Of a DNA stretch of 64,000 nucleotides, positions 54,386 through 64,000 are shown piece after piece. Both the position numbers and the translations under genes were made by a program. Where the stretch lies: the NCBI RefSeq assembly GCF_947242115.1, contig NC_074725.1:30064584-30128583 (forward strand), read 5' to 3'. The stretch comes from Biomphalaria glabrata. Taxonomy: Eukaryota; Mollusca; Gastropoda; Planorbidae. Position 1 is the stretch's first letter. Each line of letters begins with the position of its first letter. The notes under the pieces are model-generated. The model searched no databases, was not told the DNA's origin, and saw only the letters and a program-made list of their open reading frames with translations.

Positions 54386-57300
54386 TCAATTACTAAATGA
54401 GTTATTCTGCAACCGATTTAAAAACTGTTCTCGTTTTCTGAAAGAAACAAAAAAAAAAATATAAAAAAAATGTATTAGTAAAGATCTCATGAGGTTTCAT
54501 TTGCATCAATTTTACAATACAAAAAATGTTAGTTAAATAAACACCTAGCAGATAGCAGCAGATAATGATTTTGCCTGCAAAAGATGTGACATAAAATGTG
54601 GACCTAGCTGCGTGAAAAAGTGCTTTCTTTAATCCCTGGATTTAAAATCATTTATACAAAACAATGACTTGACCAACATCTAATCTTTCGCCTTAGAACC
54701 GGACACAACAGAATGAGACAGCATATGGAAGCTAAAAATTGGAACTAGCAAAATTTGTCCTTGTGGTGTGTGACCAGAGAATGGTGACTCAGGGGTGCTC
54801 AAAGATCCCAAAATTTAAAATCACAGTTTTCACAAGGATTCAAACCCAGGACGCCAGGTTCGGAAGCCAAGCGCTTTACCACTCAGACACCGTGCCTTGA
54901 CTGGGTTATTAGGTCATTTGCATATGCGTAAGACAAAAAACCATTTGTTTTTGACTAGGAGAGATATTAATGTAAACAAGTAGGTATTAACTCTTTCTCT
55001 CCTAACTGACGATACCAACGTTGATTCCAACAGCAACAGAATGTGGTAAATAATTACGGAGAGAAAGAGTTAAGAAAAAGAAAAACAGAAAGAAGATTGA
55101 GGAAAAGAAAAGACTAAGTATGATGTAAACATTTCAGATAAGTCTTTGTACCAGGATATATAAAATACCTATAACTAACTATGAGGCCATTGTTCAGTAG
55201 TCAGTGGTGGATATCCTGTGATTGATAATTATTAATCATCAGTATCGTCACTGTGCTTTATCTATTCAGCAATAATATTAGGTACATCAGTCCAGTTTTT
55301 ATTCTATTTATACAAGTGATTTATATTTTATGTGTTTTTGTCGATCGCTGGATTATTTCTTTTATTGAACTGAGTTTGATTAAACTCAGAGAAAATATTT
55401 TCTACACTGTTTTATTTTCTACACTGTTTCTTCAGTGTTTACAAATTGAGGTGCATACAAACTCGCATGTGTAATTTGAAAGGCAAAAATGCTCATTAAA
55501 ACAAACTTATGACAGTCATACTTTTCTGTGGTCATTGGTTAACACAAGCTGATACAATGTCAAGATTTCCATTGGTGTAGCCTCACATTCAACTAGTTTA
55601 ATTTTTATATGGGACTAACAAATGCAAAGGTTCTCAAATTGGAAATAATGTCCACTGTCTGACAGAAGTTAACATTGACCCAGGACAAATCTGTACAAAT
55701 GCTCCTTCTTCCCTAGTGCTATTAGAGCATGGAATGGGTTGCCTGAGCTAGCCAGGAAAACCAGTGACTTAGCAGAATTTAGGTCATTGGTTAAAATGCA
55801 TGACTAAATGCATGACGCGTAGGACATAATCTTCTTTTTTGAAGTAACGTCTGTATTATATAAGATAAGTCACTAATTATGTACCGGTAAGCAAGAAGCA
55901 GATGTATGGAAAATAAAAATGGAAAAACAATCCAATAAACTATAATACTTAGTTTCTTAAACTATAATAGTTACTTTCTTAAACTATATTACTTACTTTC
56001 TTAGATCCTCAGGATTGGCTACTCTAGCCTGCTCTCTCAGTTCATTTTGCTCTGCCTAATTTATAGATAAGAAATAAGAACAATGAACTAAGAACATCAA
56101 AAACAATGGTGTCAGAAGTAGTAAAATGCTTTTTAAAAGAATCCTAAAATCTTTGGAATATAGCCCATGTCATGCCCTAGACTGCACTATAGGAAGAGAG
56201 ATGGTGACAAAAAAAAAAGGTATGGATAGTGAAAAAGCAATTAGCTCGGCTATGGAAGAAAACAGAGCAGAACAAAAAATGGCTGGTTCCTCTACCCCCT
56301 AAACAAATGCTCCCTTTATCTGCTTCCTATGTGAATGGGAATGTCTTTCCAAATTAGGGCTCTATAGTCACATGAAAAAGTGCTATTGGAGAGGAAAAAT
56401 GGTCGCTCTACAGCTGAAGTAGACCAACAACATGCCTTTTTGATAACTATAACACATAACTATAACACTAAGTGATAAGTTTAACACACTTATAATAGAA
56501 TGTATTAGAAGCACATTAGGATATTGAAACAGTTAAAATATTTGGCGCATAATTTTCAACTTGAGAATTAATATTGAATCTCAATAAAAAAAAGAAGGTC
56601 TGGAGATTTGTCAATGCATGAGAACTCACTCCAGAATAATAATACTTCTGTGTTCTCATTTTTATGTTGAAAGGCTCAGAAAACTAGTCTAAGATAAGCT
56701 ATGCTGTGGTTTTCATATCAAGCAGCTCTCCATATAATTTTTCTTACACTGAGTGTTTTGAGACCAGCGTCTTGTTTGAGCCTCTTGATAAAGTATGAAT
56801 GTAAGGCGCACCTCTTCTTAAACTATTCTTTAAACTGGATATGGATCTAGACTTTATATTCTCTTTTTGTGGTAGAAGAAATCAGAAAGAAGATGGGGGT
56901 GGATCAAATGCATCTTGTACCAATCACCAATTAGCATCACAAAGCAAGAGTGGAAGAGGGCATACAAAAAGCACCAGGTGATGCTAGAAAGGGACATCTT
57001 AAAGTTTGGTTATACCTGGAACAAGATAGAGAGGATAACCCAGGACTGGAGACTATGATGACCCATTGTCAGCATCTCCAAAAGAGGGGACATGCTGTAA
57101 GTAAGTAAGTAATAATTATCCTTACTTTAGAAAGAAAATCTCTAGAGTATTACAGATAGGGCAGGCTGTAAGTAAGTAAGTAATAATTATCTTTACTTTG
57201 GAAAGAAAATCTCTAGAGTATTACAGATAGGGCAGGCTGTAAGTAAGTAAGTAATAATTATCTTTACTTTATAAAGAAAATCTCGATAGAGTATTACAGA

Positions 57301-59794
57301 AAGGGCAGGCTGTAAGTATGTAAGTAATAATTATCTTTACTTTGGAAAGAAAATCTCTAGAGTATTACAGATAGGGCAGATGATGTAAAGGTCATCTGTT
57401 TCTGTGGCCCACATTTAACAAGGGTGTCCTGGCCAGCACAATGACCAACCGCCTTTACTTTCCCCCAACTAATGTCAGGTACCTATTAGAGCTGGATTGA
57501 CCCAAACATCCCAAAATGTAAATCCACAGTCTTCATCAGGATTCAAACTTGAGACCCAAGTTCATGAGCTAAGCACTTTACAGCTCAGCCACTGCACCTC
57601 CATGACAGATCAACTAAAACAAAATTTAAAAAAAAACAACAACTTACCTTTCTTCTAGCCTCTGCTCTTTTTTCCTCAATTTCCTTTTCTTCCCTCTTCT
57701 TTAGGTCTTCTTTGTACTGCTGCTGCTTGGCCTGTTTTTTAAAAAAGTGATAGCCTAAATAGTTATAACAGCTCACATTTCACAATGTATATGTAAATTG
57801 TAGTAATAATAATCATGGTTTATATAGCACTGTTAATAAACCTGATGAAGGCTTTAGCAGCCATGAGAACATAACAGACATTAAAACAAGAATCAAGATG
57901 GAAAACTAATTGAAAAAAAGTTTTGAACAGGTTCTTATTGAATATAATGAAGGATGTCTCAGTTCTCAGCTTTTATAGCATATGGCCTTAGCTTTCAATT
58001 GTTTTTGTTTTAAATGTTTTGGATGTTACTTCAGAGCCGAAAACTATTACATACTACCAGGATGGCTGGATATAGTGGTGGAAAGGGTTCAATCTCAGGG
58101 CCATCAAGACGACAATCCTGAGTACATACTACATGACCAGGCAGCCATCCAATGTCATTGAAGTTTGTAATTAAGTGAAAATTGTGTATAGCAATTAATG
58201 TTTTAATTAACCTGAATTTTTAAAGTCATTAACAGGTTGTTTCTTTTGTTTGTTTGTTTTCTTAATCTTAGTTTAGCATCTAGACATTTAGAAAAGCTAG
58301 CACAATACAAGCATAATCAATATGTAGCATTCTGTCCATTCTGATTTTGAGGTCTATATTTTGCTTTGTTGCTGCTCAAGTGAAGAGAGACTTTTAATTA
58401 ATTTATTAATGACTTTAATGTTTACATCTATAATCTCTTTTTTTTCTGGTACACTTAACATAATATCACTAGCTTCAAAGATGAGATTTTCAGCTGTAAA
58501 GAAGCTGAATATGAAGTTCTGAAGGCAGCGAGTATTTCTCACTCTCATGCTGACCTTTTGCTCTGCATTAATTATTAGAGAACAAATGAGAGAGGAATTG
58601 TGCTGTATTTTATTGTCTGTAGGGCAGTGCCAAACAACTGAAGAAAACAGCACACTTTTTTTCCTTGGCACAGTCTGCAAAAGAGCTCACAGCTCAGCAG
58701 CAATAAAGCTGGCTAGAAGAAGAAGAAGAAGTCTGTAGAACTTAAGAGATTCGATCTGTAGCTAATATATAAGTAGAAATAATGTTTTATTTTCGGTTCA
58801 TAGAAACAAGAATTAGATACCCTAACTTACAAGTCTATTATACTTCTGTAATCTAACTTCTTCAGCCTGTCGTCTCCTGGCCTCCTCTTCACTGCTGTTT
58901 CTGCCACCTATTGCAAAAAAAAGTATTTTATTTATATAAAGCTATAATAAAATATATATACAAATTTATAAGGGAAGCGGTGGCTGAGTGGTTAAGTGCT
59001 TGGCTTCTGAACCTGGGGTCCTAGGTTCCAATCTATGAAGAGATTTTGAATTTCTGCATTTTTTGGGTGCCCCTGAGTCCACCCAGCTTTAATGGGTACC
59101 TGACATAAGTTGAGGAAGGAAAGGCAGTTAGTCGTTTTGCTGGCAACATGACACCCTGCTCGTTAACCATTGGCCACAGAAAAAGATGACCTTAATATCA
59201 TCTGCCCATAGATCACAAGGTCTAAAAGGGGACATTTACTTTTTATACAAATATCTATACTAATATAAATTTTTACTTTGTTAATTTACTACTAATGTCA
59301 AGTGGTTTCAGATAATAATATTACATTAGTGGGTTGGTATTGTCATTCAGCAACTCTTAAGATCTATCATATTAAAGTGGAATGCAGTCCTTTTCTTTTT
59401 GAAATTATAAAAAATGCCAAGAGTAACTAAATAGTTGGGTGGCTTCCTGATCATGAGGTATGCACGCTGGACTGTCGTTTGGATGTGCTCCTAGGTTCAT
59501 ACCCTGCCCTGCTGCCATCCTCTGTTGTCCTGCGGGAGGTTTGGACTAGGAAGTAAATGATCTTCAACTCTGAAGGAACATCCAAAACATGTAAAACATT
59601 TTAATTTTTACAATTTTAGTTTTCTAGCCAAGCACGGAAAAGCTTCAAAGGGAAAAGATGCCACAGAGCTGCTATGTCATTAGTTTTAACCCTAACTACT
59701 CTATCATTCATACCTACAGTTCCCACATAGTGATATGTCTTGGGGACTGCTGCTTGTTTATATCGTTCGTACTCGGCTGTTTCTCTTTGAGCCA
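54386..59794 (-). CDS. EPSTI1: EPSTI1-like coiled-coil protein, 3' five coding exons (partial)
   Basis: Exons (5' to 3'): 59794-59714, 58907-58831, 57731-57648, 56055-55997 and 54437-54386 (TGA). All introns are GT-AG and the phases join one frame of about 117 codons. The first listed exon starts mid-codon, so upstream exons exist; I could not find them before the retroelement at 60748. The sequence is charged and helical: AEYERYKQAAVPKTYHYVGT, GGRNSSEEEARRRQAEEVRL, KEDLKKREEKEIEEKRAEAR, NELREQARVANPEDLRKKRE, then QFLNRLQNNS and the stop. Human EPSTI1 shows the same layout (LEKWKEQNRAKPVHLVPRR, GGSQSE, a lysine/glutamate helix, and NNAFLDRLQGK at the end), which is why I assign it there. From the family, it is a cytoplasmic protein linked to immune activation in vertebrates; its role in snails is unknown. 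A general coiled-coil protein is the alternative. Confidence 0.72.
54665..54784 (+). mobile_element. LINE tail fragment (as 18960-19260)
   Basis: GACCAACATCTAATCTTTCG and GGACACAACAGAATGAGACA match 18972-19015. Cut off by the SINE that follows. Confidence 0.7.
54785..54900 (-). mobile_element. SINE family A, head half
   Basis: Reverse complement has CTGAGTGGTAAAGCGCTTGG and GGGTTTGAATCC; it is truncated at the LINE junction. Confidence 0.75.
54987..55073. mobile_element. Short TTAA-flanked MITE, copy 3
   Basis: 87 bp from TTAACTCTTTCTCTCC to GGAGAGAAAGAGTTAA; the interior contains the same blocks as 28386-28464 in the opposite orientation (CGATACCAACGTTG, GTAAATAATTACGG). Confidence 0.8.
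55680..55870 (+). mobile_element. LINE 3' tail (FLVPYART-type)
   Basis: AGCATGGAATGGGTTGCCTG, GCCAGGAAAACCAG and GCATGACGCGTAGGACATAA match 9350-9470 closely, including the TAAGATAAG end. Confidence 0.82.
55937..56003 (-). repeat. Triplicated donor junction of an EPSTI1-like exon
   Basis: Minus strand: the exon end and donor TAAGAAAGTAAGTAATATAG is followed by two more 22-bp copies, TTTAAGAAAGTAACTATTATAG in two parts and a third with CTAAGTATTATAG. The first decoy keeps GT (GTAACT); the second has lost it (CTAAGT). Confidence 0.75.
56200..56445 (+). mobile_element. LINE C-terminal fragment
   Basis: Broken frames give SEKAISSAMEENRAEQKMAG and a CxxC...HSH-like end (LCEWECLSKLG, LYSHMKK). 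Related to 34396-34520. Confidence 0.55.
56860..57080 (+). mobile_element. LINE fragment
   Basis: Frames read like LERDILKFGYTWNKIERITQ, a segment near the C terminus of LINE polyproteins; stops are frequent. Confidence 0.5.
57085..57375. repeat. About 66-bp tandem repeat, four copies
   Basis: Unit with GTAAGTAAGTAATAATTATC, TTTACTTTGGAAAG and GAGTATTACAGATAGGGCAG. The last copy runs directly into the SINE at 57375, and the AGGGCAG end of the unit equals the SINE end, so the array probably began at the SINE junction. Confidence 0.88.
57375..57602 (-). mobile_element. tRNA-derived SINE, family A
   Basis: Full body in reverse with a decayed head (GTGCAGTGGCTGAGC-like in reverse complement). 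It lies about 45 bp from the exon at 57648. Confidence 0.85.
58978..59245 (+). mobile_element. tRNA-derived SINE, family A
   Basis: GCGGTGGCTGAGTGGTTAAG, weak box B (AGGTTCCAATCT), body to GGGGACATTTACTTTTTA. Confidence 0.85.
59439..59610 (+). mobile_element. tRNA-derived SINE, family B
   Basis: CACGCTGGACTGTCGTTTGG, GGTTCATACCCTGCC (box B), CCTGCGGGAGG and CATCCAAAACATGTAAAAC match 1186-1400. Confidence 0.8.
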
Positions 59795-60025
59795 CTGTGT
59801 TAAAAGTTAAGAGTTACTATCAATGTAAAATACACATAGACTAAAGATTTACAATTCAAAACAATACACATTTTTAAAGGAAATTAATAATAAAACAATG
59901 AGTAAAATCACTAAATTTAGAGAAGCTTCAGAACACTACACTAAATGGTAGGCTAAGGAAACAATAATATGCAAGCAAAATATTTTTAAAATCCTTTTTT
60001 AAAAACAAAGCTTATATGGGTGGTG

Positions 60026-60440
60026 TTATGGAGAGAGAGAGAGAGAAAGTGTGTGTTGTGTGTGTGTTTCTATGGTGATGGTGGGAAGAGATTAGCAATT
60101 GGTTGGTGGCTATGCTGAGTGAATGATGAAAGATAAGCGGCATTGTCGTCAAGGGTCTTAAAAAGAGCAGACGACTCCAGAATGTTAGAGTAAAAAGACG
60201 TGTTTTCGTAATGACCTAGATTTTGTTCAAAATACTTTATATTATTACTAAAGTCTACTACATTTATTTTATTTTATCCCAAGTTGATATCGTCTACATT
60301 ATAATAAAAATTATTTTTGTATCGTTCACAAGGAAGTTATTCAAGTTATTTTAAGCTTTACACGTTAAAATATAATACACCAACAGTGGTTTAGTTCTCT
60401 ACCAGCAGTTCGGTGCTACAAGTCAACAACCATCCACAGG
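60026..60440 (+). repeat. Dispersed about 400-bp repeat, possibly a solo LTR (second copy)
   Basis: It starts TGTTATGGAGAG and ends near CAACA, with internal AATAAA, and aligns with 10200-10615. No flanking duplication was seen. Age unknown. Confidence 0.4.
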
Positions 60441-60459
60441 GGGAGAAACTCTGCACTAA

Positions 60460-60747
60460 CAACTATATTGATCAATAATGCAGACGTTATTTCCCTTATT
60501 TTATATCAAGCAAAATAATTAATAACCAATAATTAACAGACTAATTCGTTTTGTCTTTTTTATTGATTCATGTTTTTTTTTAGATACAATAAATAATTGT
60601 TTAAAGTTTTTCTTGTTGGTATGAAACAAATTTTTTAATTACCCTAAACTGACTAATAGGTTGTTGTTTTTTTGTTTTAATTGTCTTGTCTATACCAATG
60701 AATAATTGTGCAAAGTTTCACCTTAATCCCAGTGTGTGGGAGAGATA
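60460..60747 (-). repeat. Dispersed repeat R1, interrupted on the right
   Basis: TGATTCATG, AATAAATAATTGTTTAAAG, TTGTGCAAAGTTTCACCTTA and GTGTGTGGGAGAGAT follow R1 order, then stop where the LTR begins. Confidence 0.65.
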
Positions 60748-63700
60748 TGTTAGACACCTTATTTATATAGGTTAGTTATTTTAGTTATTTAGCGACGCAC
60801 CATGGTAGACGCATATTGAACGGGACTAGTGACGTTTGGGATATGTTGGGTTAGAGACCGGAAAATCAGTTAGCGATAGAACATTCCAGGGTAACGACGT
60901 GTTTAGTGACAGAGACTTCTACTGTGGCCTTTTATCATAATAAATATATATTAACTTGTTCATCATCGTTGACTACATCTCTTCACCTGTTACAATCGAT
61001 GTGCCAGTTCTTGTTTGTGTTGTTGGTCAACTACACGTAATACACCCGAACAATTACACCCAAACGATTGCAGAGTAATTGGTTGACTTCAAGACAGCCT
61101 GAACTAGCAACATCACAGTGGCGACCCCGAACCTCGAAGCCGGACCCCTGTTGAAGCCGAACATCGAACCGGACCTCGAAGCAGAACGTTTACTCAGGTG
61201 AGGGTCGTGCACTCGAAGATATAAGATTTCATCGGAGTACGGCTGAACACAGCAGTATCGCAGAGTGACTTTGTTCTAGATCTACAAGCAGTCGTCGCCT
61301 GTTTGATCGCACGTTCAACGAGCCGTTAACTCAGGGTGACCTTCGTCAGGACCGTAATCATCGCAACGTCTGGTCTACTTAACCAGTATATTATCAAAGC
61401 CTGATCTTCATATGCTGAATCGACCTACAACCAGAGAAACCGTTCATTCATAACGGGTGAGAGATCGTTAGTGAACCTGTTGGACATATTTTTTTTTCTT
61501 CGTCATAGGAGCCACATCGAGTATCAAGTTTTACCTCGTCAGTTTCGAGAAGGACAGTTTGCCCGCTGTCAGAAGTATTGTGAGTACTACAAGTTTGGTA
61601 GCTAACTAAATCGAAATCGCTCTGTCGTCTTACCCTTGGAGAGATTCTTGTGGAGCAGTTTGCTCATTGAACCGGTTGCTTGCCACGTTTATAACGGTCA
61701 CTGTGTTTAACCTTTGGAAGGTTAGTGAAGTAATCTTTATCAGTACTGAACATTGATCTATCTAGTATTCGTCGGTCTAGACCATACCTAGACTTGTTAG
61801 CAGTGAAGTTGTGGAAACAGCTACATCCACTTAATTTCGTTGAAAACCGTTAATCGTCTAACGGAACATCGTCGGAGGTGACCTTGGTTTCACCTAGTCT
61901 GCATTGGACAGTTTGGTCTAATGAAGCAGAGTACAACAGCAAACTTCGTCGTACTACCAGAGTAGCAGCAGAAGCAGTGAACTATTTTAGAGAACCGTTA
62001 TTCGTCAGCCCAGATCAAGTCATCGTCAAGAAAGCCGTTATTCGTCAGCCCAGATCAAGTCATCGTCAAGAAATTCGTTATTCGTCAGTCGTCCAGATCA
62101 AGTTGCCGTCAAGAGACTGTTATTTGTCAGTAGTCGTCTACACAAGTCAAGTCATCGCCAGAAGAACCGTTAACCTATTCGTCAGTAACTGTGTACACAA
62201 AGTCGTCGGAACTACACATACGGTCATCAACAGTCGTCGAAGAAACTGGAACATTTTGCTGTGGCATATCAGGACATCTGTGGCATTACGTGGGATACTG
62301 GTAGCACCGGAGAACAGAGTCAGAACTGGAAGAGAGGCAGTGGAATTTGTTGTGATCTAACATATTCGGGAGTCCGAACAAAGGGATCTTTCTTATCAAA
62401 AGCTAAGTGCCATTTTTCTTATTAGTATATGTTTAGATTGCCCTTAGAAATAGATTTTGTCTAAATTTGGTACGTTAGCCTGAGTAAAATCAGGTGGTGC
62501 GCCTTAAAACCCGTCGGGGTAGAAGACGTAATTTAGATGAAAAGCTATATTATACGTTTAGGGTTGTAATTTGTTTTGTTTGTGTAAACGTCATATCCGT
62601 TGTTGCCTGGTTACTTCGTGACGTTATCATTGTGTGCCATATTGTCATATCCCAACCCATAGCGATAGTCTCATTTTAATTATTTCATTTGTTTATATTA
62701 TTTTAAATTATTTATTTTTATTAATTTAATTAGATCTGTATTTTTTTTTCACTTAATGATAGAAAGTGCGGGTAGGATTCTTTCATTGTGAATCAGACTA
62801 AAATAATTTTAGTTTGAGCGGTTAAAATCAAATATGATTTTGCCATGAGAATAATGCCGAAACTGGCTATGTAGTCAAACACTATCGTCTGGCTAAATTT
62901 AGATCTGCAAATTGTTGTACATCTCTTTGGTACAATTTAATTATCTAGACTCTAATTTGAAATATTATTAAGTTGAAGATGAATGAAGGTAGTACATTCT
63001 AGATATATATCTTGTTGAAGATATATTTGACATTGTATAAACATATTTGTTTTATACGGTTAAATAGAACCATAATCTACTCTAGATCTAGACTCTAGAC
63101 AGTCTTTGAATTTACTCTAGACATTTTAGTCATACCAGATTTTAAAATTGATCATAGTTGGTCATACTAGATCTAAAAGTCATAGTGCTCTTGATAACTA
63201 TAGATCTAAATTGTATTATTATATATACTATAATATACTAGATTTAAATTTGGGTGATACTAGATCTAATATACAGATTTGAATATAACCATAATAACTC
63301 AGACTAGATTTATACATTTACTAAATCTATAGATAGAGACATAACATTTAAAATTTGTATAAAAGTGTGGAAAAACATAAATATAAAATAAGTTTAAAGT
63401 ATAGCCATAACCAATATAGGCTAAGTAAAAATATATATAAAATATAAAACACAATGGCTACATTATCATATGTGGACCTTAAGGAGGTTAAGGAAACAGC
63501 TATGCAGGATGGAAAGGCCATGGAGTTAAAAGGAAAAGACTTAGCAGCTTATGTACAGCAAGTTGTGAAGGAAGAAACGGAACGTCAAAGACAAGAGATA
63601 GAAAGACAAGAAGAAAGGCAAGACAAAGAGAGAGAAAAAATTAGAGAACATGAAGCTAAAATGGAGAAGATGAGATTGGATGCAGCACAAGTCAGAGCTC

Positions 63701-64000
63701 AAACTGAACAAGGAAATAACACAAATAACTCAAATAATTATACCACTCAAAGAGACAACCCTAATTCGCAGACATGGCTAAAGAGAAAGATACAAAGTTT
63801 TGATGAACAGAAGGATGACATTGGTGATTTTCTGAAAAGATATGAGGCAAAAATGTCTACATTTAATATGCCTGAAGAAGAATGGTCTGAAATACTGATA
63901 GACTTTGTTCATGGTCAAGCTCTAACAATATGCCAAAATCATGACCATCATATTGATGATAGCTATCAGGTTTTAAAAAGAGAGTTATTAAATGCCTATG
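60748..64000 (+). mobile_element. LTR retrotransposon, 5' part (Ty3/gypsy-like), cut by the window edge
   Basis: A presumed 5' LTR of about 370 bp (60748-61117) runs from TGTTAGACACC to CATCACA and holds AATAAA-type signals. A primer-binding-like site (GTGGCGACCCCGAACC) follows directly. Then comes an unusually long leader (61118-63453) with a short internal repeat near 61990-62110. A gag-like frame starts at 63454 and is open to the edge: an N-terminal helix rich in Glu, Lys and Arg and then a capsid-like part. The visible part looks whole; the 3' portion and second LTR are outside, so completeness and age cannot be judged. Family assignment rests on layout and the gag-like part. Confidence 0.75.

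Noticed and set aside
61878-62360. 160-residue open frame in the retroelement leader
   Set aside because: It spans a short internal repeat of the leader and shows no domain; not called as a gene.

Overview
The window looks like nuclear DNA from a gastropod mollusc, most likely a freshwater pulmonate snail related to Biomphalaria, Bulinus or Lymnaea. The reasons are short exons in long AT-rich introns, tRNA-headed SINEs, LINE tails of molluscan type, many AGATCT/CTAGAT-rich stretches, and SPIN-like hAT MITEs, a family reported in pond snails. The species is inferred, not proven.

Three protein-coding host genes can be assembled exon by exon with consistent splice phases. (1) DYNLT2B (TCTEX1D2), a dynein light chain of the Tctex type, lies on + at 15222-20967 in 5 exons and gives 147 aa. 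(2) A WD40 double-propeller protein of the MAPKBP1/WDR62 family lies on - at 47829-22409 in 14 exons and gives 803 aa. It faces DYNLT2B tail to tail, with opposed poly(A) signals about 35 bp apart. (3) The 3' five coding exons of an EPSTI1-like coiled-coil gene lie on - at 59794-54386, possibly with a long 3' UTR down to about 49630. Its 5' exons were not found.

By region: 1-15200 is intergenic, with a TC-rich higher-order satellite, LINE fragments, SINEs, MITEs and three SPIN-like copies. 15222-21565 is DYNLT2B. 21565-47830 is the WD40 gene, whose introns hold minisatellites, hAT MITEs, SINEs and LINE tails. 47830-49600 is repeat-rich spacer. 49630-59800 is the EPSTI1-like gene. From about 60748 to the right edge is the 5' part of an LTR retrotransposon (LTR, primer-binding-like site, long leader, start of a gag-like frame), inserted in an older dispersed repeat.

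The most unusual signal is that several introns contain tandem arrays whose repeat unit is the neighbouring exon-intron junction itself. This is seen at the exon 13 donor (48-bp units, in frame and open), the exon 12 acceptor (about 148-bp units), the exon 2 donor (two to three units, one split by a MITE) and the exon 3 end (one decayed copy) of the WD40 gene, and at a donor of the EPSTI1-like gene (22-bp units). These arrays lay out ladders of duplicate splice sites and could produce length variants. The WD40 gene also needs a GC-AG intron to keep its frame.
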